NCBI RefSeq assembly: GCF_025340265.1 | Contig: NZ_CP022708.1 | Location: forward strand, 1,206,501-1,270,500 | Source of the DNA: Novosphingobium sp. 9 | GTDB lineage: Bacteria > Pseudomonadota > Alphaproteobacteria > Sphingomonadales > Sphingomonadaceae | Reading direction: 5' to 3' | Length of the DNA stretch: 64,000 bases | Part shown: one piece after another, positions 1 to 9,276 of the stretch | Numbering within the stretch: position 1 is the stretch's first letter | Layout: each line of letters starts with the position of its first letter | Made by a program: the position numbers and the translations under genes | Notes under the pieces: model-generated | Database searches by the model: none | Seen by the model: only the letters and a program-made list of their open reading frames with translations | What the model was told of the DNA's origin: nothing

Positions 1-776
1 TTGTGCTGGGCGGCATCCTTCCCTTGCTGGTTTTGCCAGTGCTGGCCTTCGGAATTCCGGAATCGATCCGCTTTCTTGCGACACGCTCCAACAAGGAGGC
101 GCAGATCGCCCGCATTCTGTCGAAGATCGACCCCGAGGCTTCCGCCGCTGCGTTCATCGCCAATGCACGATCCGAAGCACGCAACACGACGACGGGTTTT
201 CCAGTGCTCGAACTGTTCCGCCATGGTCGCGCACGCCGCACCGCTCTGGTTTGGACGGCATTCTTCATGAATCTGCTGGTCATGTACTTCCTCGTCAACT
301 GGTTGCCTTCGCTGCTGAAAGCCGAAGGGCTGCCGCTGCGCACGGCCATCCTCTCGACCGCCCTCCTCAACCTCGGCGGTGCAGTGGGCGGTGTCATTCT
401 GGGCCGCCTGATCGACCGCATGAACCCGTATATCGTCCTGGGTTCGACGTACCTGTTCTCCGCACTGTGCGTCGCAGGAATCGCTTATGCCGGAACAAGC
501 GCGGCGCTGGTCTTTGCCGCCTCGGCAGCCTGCGGCTTCGGCGTTTCAGGTGCGCAGATCGGCCTCAATGCGGTGACAGCGGAAAGCTACCCCACCGCTA
601 TCCGTTCCACCGGGATCGGCTGGGCCCTTGGCGTCGGCCGGGTGGGATCGATCCTTGGCCCGCTGCTGGGCGGCATGCTTCTGGGAGCAGGCTGGTCCGC
701 GCAGATGATCATCCTGTTCGCCGTGGCACCTGCTCTCGTTTCCGCAGCAGCGGTGTTCTCGCTACGACGCATCTGA
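1..776 (+). CDS. MFS transporter, aromatic acid:H+ symporter type (C-terminal part)
   Basis: The gene enters from the left edge, and about 257 residues are visible. They hold the central loop and the second half of a 12-helix major facilitator: the helix after LGGILPLLVLPVLAFGIPES, a charged cytoplasmic loop (residues 25-75), then six hydrophobic segments. The stretch SYPTAIRSTGIGWALGVGRV is typical of the AAHS family (PcaK/BenK-like), which takes up hydroxylated benzoates. The neighbouring minus-strand gentisate operon suggests gentisate, salicylate or 3-hydroxybenzoate as substrate, but that is inference from context. The N-terminal half and start codon lie outside the window. The family call is fairly safe; the substrate is not. 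Confidence 0.85.
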   Translation, partial: VLGGILPLLVLPVLAFGIPESIRFLATRSNKEAQIARILSKIDPEASAAAFIANARSEARNTTTGFPVLELFRHGRARRTALVWTAFFMNLLVMYFLVNWLPSLLKAEGLPLRTAILSTALLNLGGAVGGVILGRLIDRMNPYIVLGSTYLFSALCVAGIAYAGTSAALVFAASAACGFGVSGAQIGLNAVTAESYPTAIRSTGIGWALGVGRVGSILGPLLGGMLLGAGWSAQMIILFAVAPALVSAAAVFSLRRI

Positions 777-998
777 CCTTGGTTCCCAATACGGGGCGCA
801 ACCGGCACGGCACTGTCAAAAGCCGTACTGGCAGCTACCCAAGTACAGGCACAGGACGACAAACCTGCACGGAACAATAACGACTGCATCAAGCCCGCCG
901 AAGGCCATCGTCATCGTCCCGGATATGCCGATGCCCTCCGCCAGTATTGCAGGGGCGAAGTACTGGTCTCCAACGATCTTGACCGCTTCCAGTTCTGA
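777..998 (+). other. Start-less ORF fragment or possible small gene after the MFS stop
   Basis: After the transporter stop, the same frame stays open for 73 codons to a TGA at 996-998. Codon use looks coding-like; the part after AATQVQAQDDK ends in DALRQYCRGEVLVSNDLDRF. There is no ATG, GTG or TTG start in this frame, and I do not recognise the product. A perfect 12-bp hairpin starts 4 bases after the stop, as expected for the end of a transcribed gene. It could be the tail of a decayed gene, or a gene whose start was lost to a sequence error. Confidence 0.3.
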
Positions 999-1002
999 TT
1001 TT

Positions 1003-1030
1003 GGGCAGGGGAGCCGTTGCTCCCCTGCCC
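1003..1030 (+). terminator. Hairpin terminator downstream of the MFS gene
   Basis: GGGCAGGGGAGC (1003-1014) pairs perfectly with GCTCCCCTGCCC (1019-1030) around a CGTT loop. No long U tract follows directly. Confidence 0.6.
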
Positions 1031-1060
1031 GATCGGGCCCTGGTATCAGGGCCTCCATGC

Positions 1061-1099
1061 AAAAACGGGCGAGGCTGCGAGGCCCCGCCCTTTTCTTTT
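1061..1099. terminator. Bidirectional intrinsic terminator
   Basis: GGGCGAGGC (1067-1075) pairs with GCCCCGCCC (1082-1090) with one mismatch. It is flanked by AAAAA (1061-1065) and TTTTCTTTT (1091-1099), so it can terminate the plus-strand unit and the minus-strand gentisate operon ending at 1196. Confidence 0.7.
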
Positions 1100-1195
1100 C
1101 ATCTGCCTTTGTTCGGCCAGTCCATGCCAAAGCCCGTGCGGCACTTGGGCGTGGACCGATCCGGATGCGTCGGCGTCCATCTCGAAGGCCCTGCA

Positions 1196-1831
1196 TCACC
1201 CCGCGTCGGGTTGGACCTCCGGCCGTGAAGACGCGAATGCCTCGATCTCGAAGCAGGCTGCCTCGATGGCGGCGAGGCGTGGCAAGCGCGTTGCGTAATC
1301 GACGCCAAAGCGCCGGGCGTTTGCCAACTGCGGCACCAGACACAGGTCGGCCAATGTGACCGTATCGCCTGCACTGAATCGCCCCGCGCATGAGGCGATC
1401 AGCGTGTCGTAGGCCGCGAGACCTTCCTCGATGGTGATCTGCGCCCAGCGCTCCACTCCCGCATCGTCCACGCCGAAGCCCTTCAGTCTTGCCAGGATCT
1501 TCAGGTTCTGCACCGGATGGATGTCGCAGGCGATAACCTGTGCCAGCGCGCGGATGCGAGCCTTCGCAAAGGCATCGCCAGGCAGAAGCGGCGGCTCCGG
1601 CCATAGTTCGTCAAGATATTCGCAAATCGCCAGCGACTGGGTGAGGAGATGGCCCTCACCCAGCTCCAGTGCAGGAACGAGGCCTTGCGGATTGAGCGCC
1701 AGATAGTCCGGCGCGCGCTGCTCGCCGTTGCGCAGCACGTACCAGGCCTCGTCATGCGCAACGCCTTTCAGCGCCAGCGCGATCCGCACCCGGTACGATG
1801 CCGTCGAGCGATGAAAGCCGTGAAGCTTCAT
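1196..1831 (-). CDS. maiA: Maleylacetoacetate/maleylpyruvate isomerase (zeta-class GST)
   Basis: A 211-residue protein with an N-terminal thioredoxin fold (about 1-80) and a helical GST C-domain. The segment RSTASYRVRIALALKG carries the Ser-rich active-site motif of zeta-class GSTs. NPQGLVPAL and QSLAICEYL are the glutathione-binding cis-Pro and Ser regions. The enzyme isomerises maleylpyruvate or maleylacetoacetate to the fumaryl form with glutathione. As the last gene after a gentisate dioxygenase and an FAH-family hydrolase, it most likely acts on maleylpyruvate (NagL role). I chose the ATG at 1831, where the conserved MKLHGFHRS begins; the upstream extension is not GST-like and runs into the preceding gene. 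Confidence 0.88.
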   Translation of the reverse strand: MKLHGFHRSTASYRVRIALALKGVAHDEAWYVLRNGEQRAPDYLALNPQGLVPALELGEGHLLTQSLAICEYLDELWPEPPLLPGDAFAKARIRALAQVIACDIHPVQNLKILARLKGFGVDDAGVERWAQITIEEGLAAYDTLIASCAGRFSAGDTVTLADLCLVPQLANARRFGVDYATRLPRLAAIEAACFEIEAFASSRPEVQPDAG

Positions 1832-1838
1832 GGCGTCC

Positions 1839-2538
1839 TCAGAACGCCTTCGGCCCGACCGTGACGGCGCAGTCCTCCAGACTGTCGATCGACACGGTAA
1901 CGACATCGCCAGTCACGACCGCGCCAACGCCTGCGGGCGTGCCGGTGTAGATCAGATCCCCCGCCTCAAGGCGATAGAAGCGCGAGACATAGGCAATCAC
2001 CTCCGGCACGCTCCAGATCAGATCGGCAAGATCCGCGTCCTGCTTGACCTCGCCATTGACCGTCAGCGCGATCCGCCCCGTCGCGGGTGGCCCAGCGTTT
2101 CAGCGGGGGCGATCAACCCCAGCGGCGAGGACTGCTCGACATTCTTGCCGGTGTCCCAGGGCGCCCCTTATCGCGCGCCTCGAACTGCAGATCACGACGC
2201 GTCATGTCGAGACCCGTGGCATAGCCGAACACATGGCTCAGCGCATCGTCCTGCGCAATCGCCGCACCGCCCGCACCGATCGCCACGACCAGTTCGGCTT
2301 CGTAATGGAAATTGGCGGTCTCGGTGGGATAGGCAATCGTGCTGCCGGCAGGCACGACGGTTTCGGCCCACTTGGTGAAGAAGAACGGTGCCTCACGCTC
2401 GGGGTCCTTGCCCATCTCACGGGCATGCGCGGCATAGTTACGACCGATGCAGAACAGGCGGCGCACGGGAAAGTCACGTCCGTCCGTGGTCTTGGCAAGC
2501 ACTGGCGGTTGGGGTTCGAAAATCGCGGTCACGCACAT
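1839..2538 (-). CDS. Fumarylacetoacetate hydrolase family protein, probable fumarylpyruvate hydrolase (two frameshifts)
   Basis: Cleaves fumarylpyruvate to fumarate and pyruvate, the last step of the gentisate route. The corrected product has about 233 residues and FAH-fold marks: FCIGRNYAAHAREMG, the metal ligand glutamates in NFHYEAELVVAIG, the catalytic-site segment DMTRRDLQFEARDKGRPWDT and the C-terminal YTGTPAGVGAV. As given, the frame breaks twice. One C is missing from the run on the minus strand opposite 2159-2161, and another opposite 2085-2087. Adding one base at each gives a continuous reading frame with family-typical sequence. The ATG at 2538 overlaps the TGA of the dioxygenase (2531-2529), so the two are translationally coupled. 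I read the breaks as sequence errors, not decay. Confidence 0.82.
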
Positions 2539-3574
2539 TTCTCCTTATAGAGTCCGAGTTTCTGCTGGGCGACCTTGTCGGAGAAGCCGAACAGGACGAG
2601 ATCCTGCCGCGCCTCCAGTCGCAATTCCTCCCACGACGGGACAACGAAGATGTCGCGATGGCCAAGCGCGATCTCACGCTCGCCCACCCGTGCGGTACCT
2701 TCCCCCGCAACCACGACGAAAACCGTGCCGTCGGTCGCGCGGCGCGGGATGAAGTGAACCCGGCGGGCAACAGGCGAACATGGGCGGAAATCGTATCCAT
2801 GATCGCCCCGCCATCGGCAGGGTTGAGAAATTCCAATGCATGCCCGAGATGCGGGTCGATCGTCGCACTCGCCGCCATGGCATCCAGCGCCGGGCGCCAC
2901 TGTGCATACGGGTAGTGGAACAGCGGCTGGTGCGCAGGGCGATAGTCCGCCACATGCCCACGCATCGGGCGCATGTTGTGGCCATAGGTGGCGATGCTCG
3001 CCCCCGGCGGCGCAGTTTCCGGGTGGACCTTTTCGCCCAGGTGCTCGGCAAAACTGGCATCGAAATGGCGCACCGTCGGAATATCGAGGCCATCGAGCCA
3101 GATCATCGGCGTATCGGTGGGATTGCCGTGATCGTGCCATTCCCACCCCGGCGTCAGCACCAGATCGAACGGGTTCATCACGGCCTTTTCGCCCCCCACC
3201 GAGGTGAAAGCGCCCGAGCCTTCGATGACAAAACGCAATGCACATTGCGTGTGGCGATGCGAAGGGGCGATCTCTCCCGGCAGGATCAGCTGCAACCCGG
3301 CGTAAAGGCTCGGCGTGATCGCAGACAACCCTTCAAGCCCCGGATTTTCCAGGATCAGCACACGTCGTTCGGCCTGTTCCGCGCTGATGATGTCTCCGGC
3401 TCGCAGCAGGTAGCTGCGCGCATCATCATAATTCCAGCGATGGCTGACAGCCGGAGAGCGCGGCTGAGGCAGCACCAATTGCGAGAGCAGTTCCCACAAC
3501 GGCGTTAGGTGGCTGGGCGCCATCTCCTCATAGAGCTCTTCCAGCTGCGCGCGCTGGTCGTTGACCAGTGTCAT
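2529..3574 (-). CDS. gtdA: Gentisate 1,2-dioxygenase (one frameshift)
   Basis: A bicupin ring-cleaving enzyme that opens gentisate to maleylpyruvate with Fe(II) and O2. The first cupin carries the iron-binding H106-R-H108 in SHRHTQ and the later His in WEWHDHG (147-149). The second cupin lies near the C terminus, after HVRLLPAGVHFIPRR. The frame is interrupted opposite 2759-2761; one extra G in that run restores a 348-residue product, the normal length for the family. It is the first gene of the operon gtdA, FAH hydrolase, maiA. Substituted gentisates cannot be excluded as substrate. Start: ATG at 3574, which begins MTLVNDQRAQLEELYEEM. Confidence 0.88.
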
Positions 3575-3867
3575 GGCGTGTCCTTTCCCAAACGCTGCGT
3601 TGGCTGAAATTTAGTATAGTGAAATTCATTTCGCAATGGATAATTTTCTGAGCCGTCGGGCTCGAAGGGCAATCGCCGGGTCCAGCAGCGCAATGCGAAG
3701 GACGAACTATCGGGTACGGCGTGGTTTCGGCTTAACCTGTGGGGTCGCGCCCACGCCAGGAATGGGACCGAATGTGGTTTCATCCGGAAGTGTCCGCCTT
3801 CACCATTCGGCACACAAACTTCAACATTGCATGAAGCAATGGCATGGCTCTGGAAGAGGATAGTGCT
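3575..3867. promoter_or_regulatory. Divergent control region of the gentisate operon and the oxygenase gene
   Basis: About 290 bases with no supported gene. On the gentisate side, AT-rich DNA holds the inverted repeat GAAATTCATTTC (3621-3632), a candidate operator. On the oxygenase side lies AATGTGGTTT (3771-3780), preceded by GGGACCG. The same element recurs in two opposite copies at 8836-8851 and 9118-9133. Confidence 0.5.
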
Positions 3868-4934
3868 GTGGGCGTGATTGAGAAGAATATCGCCGCTGAA
3901 GAGATTCAGACGGCTACCGGATCGATGGACAAGGATGATCTCCCCCTACCGATCATCGACCTGTCGATGATGCATAAAATTGGATCTGAACGGGAAATGT
4001 TCATAAAGCATCTCCGAAACGTCCTTCATCATCATGGATTCTTCTATCTATCCGGGCATGGCGTTGCCCCCGATCTCATTCGCGAGACGGTTTATGCAGC
4101 AAAAACCTTCTTCTCCTTGCCGCTGGAGGCCAAGCTGGAAATCGATATCGTCCGGTCCCCGCATTTTCGGGGTTATACGAGAGCAGGTGGGGAAATTACC
4201 GGCGGCACACAGGATTGGCGGGAGCAGGTCGATTTCGATCGCGAAGAACCGCTTCAGACAATCGAGGCGGACACGCCCCGGTGGAAGCGCACGCTCGGCC
4301 CCAACCAGTGGCCTGCTGCGATGCCGGCGCTGCGCGCGACGATCTTGCGCTACCAGAATGAAGTGACCCGCGTGGCCATCGACGTGCTCAAGGCGATTGC
4401 GCTGGCCCTTGGACAAGCGGAGGATTTCTTCGAGGACCTCTATGCTCAGGGGCCGCGGCAACACCTCAAGATCATACGGTATCCCGGTCGCGATCTTGCC
4501 GGGTCGGATCAGGGCGTCGGCGCGCACAAGGACGGCGGGCTGATCACCATCCTGCTCCAGCGGGAGCGCGCGGGGCTACGGGTCCAGACGCATGAGGGCA
4601 GTTGGGTGGAGGTTCCCCCGTGCCCGGTACGTTCATCGTCAATACCGGCGAACTGCTGGAACTGGCGACAGACGGCTTTGTCCGCGCCGATATCCATGCG
4701 GCGATGACCCCGCCTGCCGGTACGGCACGATCCTCGATCGCGTTCTTTCTGGGCGCCAATCTGGAAAGTACGGTGCCCCTGATCGACCTCCCGCCAAATC
4801 TTCGCAAGGTGCAGCGCGGTGTCAGTGCGGACCCGTCAAATCCGCTGTTTCGGGACGTTGGCGTCAATCATCTGAAAGCGCGGATCCGGTCGCATCCGGA
4901 TGTTGCCAAGGCACATTATCCCGATCTGGTCTGA
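3868..4934 (+). CDS. 2-oxoglutarate/Fe(II)-dependent oxygenase, isopenicillin N synthase-like (one frameshift)
   Basis: Non-haem iron oxygenase of the IPNS/flavone-synthase-like superfamily. PIIDLSMM opens the DIOX_N domain, GFFYLSGHGV is the conserved N-domain motif, and HKDGG is the HxD iron site. After the frameshift, GTFIVNTGELLELATDG, the distal His in DIHAAM and the 2OG-binding R-S motif in ARSSIAFF complete the double-stranded beta helix. One C is missing from the run 4615-4619; adding it restores a single 355-363-residue protein. A GTG at 3868 has a good ribosome site (GAAGAGGA, 7 bases upstream); an in-frame ATG at 3844 has none. The substrate is unknown. It lies upstream of an HTH-methyltransferase in the same orientation. 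Confidence 0.82.
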
Positions 4935-5101
4935 AATTGCTCTCAGTCCGGTTCTTCGCATGAAGCGGCGCACGGCCTCCACGCCGTTTCATGCGAACGA
5001 CTGTTATCGGCGTGAACAGATTATCGCATAGCGTCAGAGAGCGCCGCGCGGCACAAGTATGCTGCCCAAGTTCGCCAATCATAAGGGAGCCGTTTTCCGA
5101 C

Positions 5102-6529
5102 ATGGATGTTCTGGACCCGCAAGAAGTGCACGACAGTCCTGACCCTGCCCGGCCCGAGCCCAGCCAGGACGCGGCAGTTTTGCTGGAGCAGATCGAACAG
5201 GCCTGTCGGCATCTGAAGATGGCGCAGTCCACCTTCGGGCGCCTCGCGGTCAATGACGGAAAGCTCGTCACCCGGCTCCAGCAAGGAGGACGCGTGACCC
5301 TGACGACGGTGGAACGGGTTCACCGCTTCATCGAGGCGCAGGGCGGCTCTCCGATGGATACGTTGCGCTCGGCCATACGCGGTCTCAACGTGGCAGCGGC
5401 AGCGCCGGATTTCCGGTTTTTCGACAACCGACAGAAGTATCTGATGTTCGTCAACACGACCTCGGAAAAGCGGTTGATTGCCGATCGCGCGCTCCGGGTC
5501 ATGGAGGAAACGCAGCCCCAGTCCCCTGCCCTTCGGGTGATGGATGCCGGCGCGGGAGACGGAACCGCGCTTGCCCGTATCATGCGCGGCATGCACCGGC
5601 GGCATCCTCATGCGCCCTTCTATGTCGTGGCCAAAGAGATCAGCATGGAGAACGTCCGGCTGATCCTGGAAAAGATGGCCGATCGTTTGCAGGAGCATCC
5701 TGCAACCGTACTGGTCATCACCAACCTCAAATTCTCCGAAGCCTTGCGCATGAAACCGCATCCGCCCTCTGCGGCGAGCAGCATGATCTGGCATGAGCAG
5801 GCGCTCGACGGCAATTCGGCAGGCGATTTCGAAGAACAGATTGCCGAGCTCGACCCATGGCTTGCGCAATACTGGTCGGCCAGGATCAGCACTGGCAGTG
5901 GCAATCCGGTATACCGCACGCCGATGGTGCTGGTGCTTTACCGGCGCGATCACCGTTTCGCACTGGAACCGCTGCTGCCAAGGCGCGGCGTTGCGCGTGC
6001 GGATTTCGATTTTATCCTCGCATCGCACCCTTATCGCGCGCGTGCGTCGCTGGACTTTAAGGCGGGCGACGTCATGACTTCCCTTGTACGCGGGCTACGC
6101 GCCAACGGGCGCTTGCTGGGCGTTCAGGCTTACGGCCGGGACGATGCGATGGAACTCGTGCAGCGGATATGGCCCGGCGAGAACCCTTTCATGGCGGGCC
6201 GCGAGGATATTCTTGCCAGAGTCGAACAGAACCTTGGCGCCTCGGCGCAGGATTTTGAATTCCACCACCAGCCAGACGAAGAGGCCGTCTTCACATATTC
6301 CCTGCGCGCCATGCTCACCGAACTCGACCCGCACGTGCCGATGGGAGGCTCCACGATCCTCGCCGCGTGGAATGCCGCCACATATATGGCCCAGATCGAG
6401 GACGACCGGCTGGCACAGGCGATGACAACCGATGGCTATCGCCAGTCCACGCGCGAAATCCTGCTCAAGCATCAGGGCCTTGCGTTTCGTAACGAGACGT
6501 TCGTCATTTCCCGTCGCGCCACCTGGTGA
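5102..6529 (+). CDS. Class I SAM-dependent methyltransferase-like protein with N-terminal helix-turn-helix
   Basis: 475 residues in two parts. Residues 28-80 (from LLEQIEQACRHLKMAQSTFG to ERVHRFIEAQ) look like a small helix-turn-helix domain. From about 103 the protein is a Rossmann methyltransferase with motif I DAGAGDGT (148-155), preceded by the family motif FFDNRQKYLMFVNT. The ATG at 5102 is chosen because an AAGGGAGC ribosome site precedes it; an upstream in-frame ATG at 4991 has none. A paralogue without the HTH part is encoded at 7509-8765, sharing the NRQKYLMFVNT block and the C-terminal LAAWNAATY block. It could be a DNA-binding methyltransferase-derived regulator or an ordinary enzyme. 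The function is unknown to me. Confidence 0.72.
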   Translation: MDVLDPQEVHDSPDPARPEPSQDAAVLLEQIEQACRHLKMAQSTFGRLAVNDGKLVTRLQQGGRVTLTTVERVHRFIEAQGGSPMDTLRSAIRGLNVAAAAPDFRFFDNRQKYLMFVNTTSEKRLIADRALRVMEETQPQSPALRVMDAGAGDGTALARIMRGMHRRHPHAPFYVVAKEISMENVRLILEKMADRLQEHPATVLVITNLKFSEALRMKPHPPSAASSMIWHEQALDGNSAGDFEEQIAELDPWLAQYWSARISTGSGNPVYRTPMVLVLYRRDHRFALEPLLPRRGVARADFDFILASHPYRARASLDFKAGDVMTSLVRGLRANGRLLGVQAYGRDDAMELVQRIWPGENPFMAGREDILARVEQNLGASAQDFEFHHQPDEEAVFTYSLRAMLTELDPHVPMGGSTILAAWNAATYMAQIEDDRLAQAMTTDGYRQSTREILLKHQGLAFRNETFVISRRATW

Positions 6530-6549
6530 CAGCGCGCACTCGCGCTGTC
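6528..6549. terminator. Hairpin between convergent genes
   Basis: GACAGCGCG (6528-6536) pairs perfectly with CGCGCTGTC (6541-6549) around CACT. It overlaps the stop codon of the plus-strand methyltransferase and sits 10 bases beyond the stop of the minus-strand MetF-like gene. Confidence 0.5.
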
Positions 6550-6559
6550 TGTGCAACCT

Positions 6560-7512
6560 TCAGACCACGACCTTGAAGCCGGACTGGTTATGGTGGAGGC
6601 GCAACTTCCCGTGGGCGACACTATCGATCCAGCTTGCGCTTCTCGCCAGTCCTCCGAACATGCAAAGCTGTATGGACACCGGACCGAACCTTTCGCTGAC
6701 GTCGGCCTGGGCCAGACGCTGGAGCATCGTATCGGGGCAGGTTTCCTCCAGCATGCGCGCGATGGACGCACCGCCGCTGACAAGGCTGCGGATGGAGTGC
6801 CCGGTGCCGGCCGCCTGTGCGGCGCGCATCAATGTGCGAACGGGCGCAAGCCCGGCAAGACCTATGCGGACGGGAACCGTGTTCCCCTAGCGCGGAACCG
6901 TTCGATCCAAGCGAGCACCGGCGCGGCGTCGAACTCGCACTGGGTCACTACGTAAGGTGAAAGCCCAGCCTCTTGCGCAACCGCCAGCTTTGCATCGAGC
7001 CGTGCGTCGAGCAACTCGGTCGCCATCGACTCCCGCCCTCCTGCGTAGGCCCAAAGACCGATCCCGGTCAGGCCGAACCGGTCGCTACGTAGACGAACCA
7101 ACAGTTCGAGCACCGTTTCAAATTCGCCTTCCGGTTCGAACTTTCCATCGCGCAGGAGGATCTCGCGCACATCGGCCGCATGGCAGCGATCCAGCAGCAT
7201 GGACAGGGCACGCTCATCCTGCAGCGCTCGTGCAGCGACGTGCGGCAGCGGCACGAACCCGGCCCGACGTATGCGGTTCACAACATCCACGCGCTGGTCG
7301 TCGCTGTCCTCGGGGCACCAAGTGATGGCGATCGAAGACTCCGGTGGGATGGCATCGCGCGCCATTTCCAGTTCGGCGATATCATGAGGCGAAATCTCGA
7401 ATGACATGTGCGATGCCAGCCGGGCGATCTTCGCGACCAGCGGCGACGGCGGGATGGCATCCCCCTGGAAACCGCAGGCCTGCTGGTAGGACGGTTGGGG
7501 CGCAAGGGTCAT
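6560..7512 (-). CDS. Methylenetetrahydrofolate reductase-like protein (one frameshift)
   Basis: The corrected product of 317 residues resembles the MetF TIM barrel. SFEISPHD is the first strand, PLPHVAARAL follows, and FEPEGEFETVLELL matches the flavin-binding region. Next come GIGLWAYAGGRE and TQCEFDA, where canonical enzymes have GYPEGH and TQFFFD. These motifs are modified, so the substrate may be a folate or another C1 carrier. The frame breaks at the run 6884-6887; one extra G on the coding strand restores it into LAGLAPVRTLMRAAQAAG. Its ATG overlaps the TGA of the upstream methyltransferase (ATGA at 7509-7512), so both are one translationally coupled operon. Confidence 0.78.
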
Positions 7513-8765
7513 GCCGCGATCTCCAGGGGAGTGCGATCGTGCGATGACGCGCCGTTGTCTGACGGGTGCTTGCGGACGATCAGGTAGCTTTCGTTGTTGA
7601 ACCACAGCGATGCGCTGGTGCGCAGCACCGCCCGTGTGGCATCGAGATAGGCAGAGCCGGTCATCGCTTGCGCAAGACGCTCCTCATCGATTTGCGCAAC
7701 ATAGGTTGCCGCATTCCAGGCAGCCAGAAGCGTCGATGTGCCGACAGTCTGCGCATCGGTTTCGATCTCGTCCGGCAACGTATGCATGGCATAGCGGAAT
7801 TGCGCGGGATGGCCCGTAGCAGGATCGAAGCTGAAATCGGCGGCATCGATGCCCAGCGCCTGCCGGGTTGCCGCCATCAATTCTCTGCGCGAATGCACGA
7901 AGGGCTGTTCGTCCGGCCAGATTGCCGTCACGATATCCTGCGCAGGATCTTGTCCCGCCGAGTGAATGCCCAGCAATCGCCCGCCGGGGCCCAGCGCGCG
8001 GGCGAGCGGTGCCAGAACCCGGCGGGCCTTGAAGGCGATCGGTGCGCGCAGACGATAAGGCTGGCTCGCGATCACAAGGTCGTAATCCGCCAGGCACGTG
8101 CTCGGCTGCGGAATGGCCGCGTCAAGTGCGAAGGCGTGATCGGCGCGATAAAGGACCAGGACCGTCGGCGTCTCGGGGACGAGACTTCCCGTCCGTGGCG
8201 AGGTCCGTGTGCGCCAGTGCGCGGCCAGAAATGGCTGTAGTTCGAGGATCTGGCGCTCGAACTCCGCAGTAGTCGAACCCGTCAATGCGATGCTCTTCCA
8301 GACCATGCCAGGGTGCGCGGAGGAAGGGCCAAGCGTCAGGCGCGGTGCATCGGCATAGGAGATGTTGGTAATCGCCAGGACAGTGGCAGGATGCTCAAAG
8401 AGCCTGTCGGGCATCTTGTCTAGCGCCAGCCGCACGTCCTCCAGGCTTATTTCCTTGCCGGCGATGTAGAAAGGGACATGCGCGAAACGGGCATGCATGG
8501 CGCGCATCGCCCGTGACAGCACAGTGCCATCGCCAATTCCCGCATCGAAGACACGAAGCGCCGGCGGGCGTGGTTCGAGGTTATCGATCTCCGCAGCGAT
8601 CCGCTGCGCGATCATCCACTTTTCCGAGCACGTATTGACGAACATCAAATACTTCTGGCGATTGTCATAAAACCGGAAGTCGCCACGGGGCGCTGGTCGT
8701 GTCTCCGGCAGTTGTGCAAGGCCGTCAGGCGAGACGCCCTGTGCGGCGATCCTCTCTTTCAACAT
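7509..8765 (-). CDS. Class I SAM-dependent methyltransferase-like protein (paralogue of 5102-6529)
   Basis: 418 residues. The family block FRFYDNRQKYLMFVNTCSEK (30-49) is followed by Rossmann motif I DAGIGDGT (74-81), and the C-terminal half carries LLAAWNAATYVAQIDEERLA. It is clearly a paralogue of the protein encoded at 5102-6529 but lacks the N-terminal helix-turn-helix. The start at 8765 (MLKERIAAQG) is the last ATG before the conserved part; longer upstream readings pass through the regulatory repeat at 8836-8851. It is the first gene of a coupled pair with the MetF-like gene. The methyl acceptor is unknown; the partners suggest that the methyl group is passed into or out of a folate-type pool. 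Confidence 0.72.
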   Translation of the reverse strand: MLKERIAAQGVSPDGLAQLPETRPAPRGDFRFYDNRQKYLMFVNTCSEKWMIAQRIAAEIDNLEPRPPALRVFDAGIGDGTVLSRAMRAMHARFAHVPFYIAGKEISLEDVRLALDKMPDRLFEHPATVLAITNISYADAPRLTLGPSSAHPGMVWKSIALTGSTTAEFERQILELQPFLAAHWRTRTSPRTGSLVPETPTVLVLYRADHAFALDAAIPQPSTCLADYDLVIASQPYRLRAPIAFKARRVLAPLARALGPGGRLLGIHSAGQDPAQDIVTAIWPDEQPFVHSRRELMAATRQALGIDAADFSFDPATGHPAQFRYAMHTLPDEIETDAQTVGTSTLLAAWNAATYVAQIDEERLAQAMTGSAYLDATRAVLRTSASLWFNNESYLIVRKHPSDNGASSHDRTPLEIAA

Positions 8766-9276
8766 AACGCAGTCTCTGTCAGCGCGGCTTGCCAGCCGCT
8801 TGTCGCCTGCCGAGTTTCTGCAGCTGGACAGAGAGGGTAAACCACATTTGCGCCCAAGCTCTCGTGGGCCTGCTCCCATCATCCCGCAAGATGCGCCGAT
8901 CCAGCCCCTTACCGACAATATGGCACAGGCAGCGCGCGCCCGGCCGCCTCGAAGTGGGCACAAGCCCATCACTTTTCATCAACAGCAGGCCCACCCGAAC
9001 GATTCTTACTCGAAGGTCGCTCGGTACAACACTTCCGCAATCGCCCACTGGCAGCGCAAAGCCCAAGGCTCTGCAGGGGATGGGCAGACGCCCACGAATA
9101 CCACCCGCAAATTGGGAGCAAATGTGGTTTACCAAGATCGCTCCCGCATTCCACTTTCCCCTCGGCAGCGGCCCTTCGGCCCTGTGTGGAAAGCGTGATC
9201 GTCTACTGTCCAGCCGAACGGCACGGACAGCACGCTCTGAAAAACACAAGACACATCAATCGAGAGGACAGTACCC
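8766..9276. promoter_or_regulatory. Divergent control region with a 16-bp exact inverted repeat
   Basis: No gene is supported in these 511 bases. GGTAAACCACATTTGC (8836-8851) has its exact reverse complement GCAAATGTGGTTTACC at 9118-9133. The copies face the two divergent units, methyltransferase/MetF-like leftward and MetE-like rightward. Similarity extends a few bases beyond the 16. The shared core AATGTGGTTT also occurs at 3771-3780. This is a candidate regulator site. Confidence 0.55.

Noticed and set aside
816..1604. Long minus-strand ORF overlapping maiA
   Set aside because: It is a shadow of maiA in another frame plus intergenic DNA containing two terminator hairpins; its product is Arg-rich with no domain.
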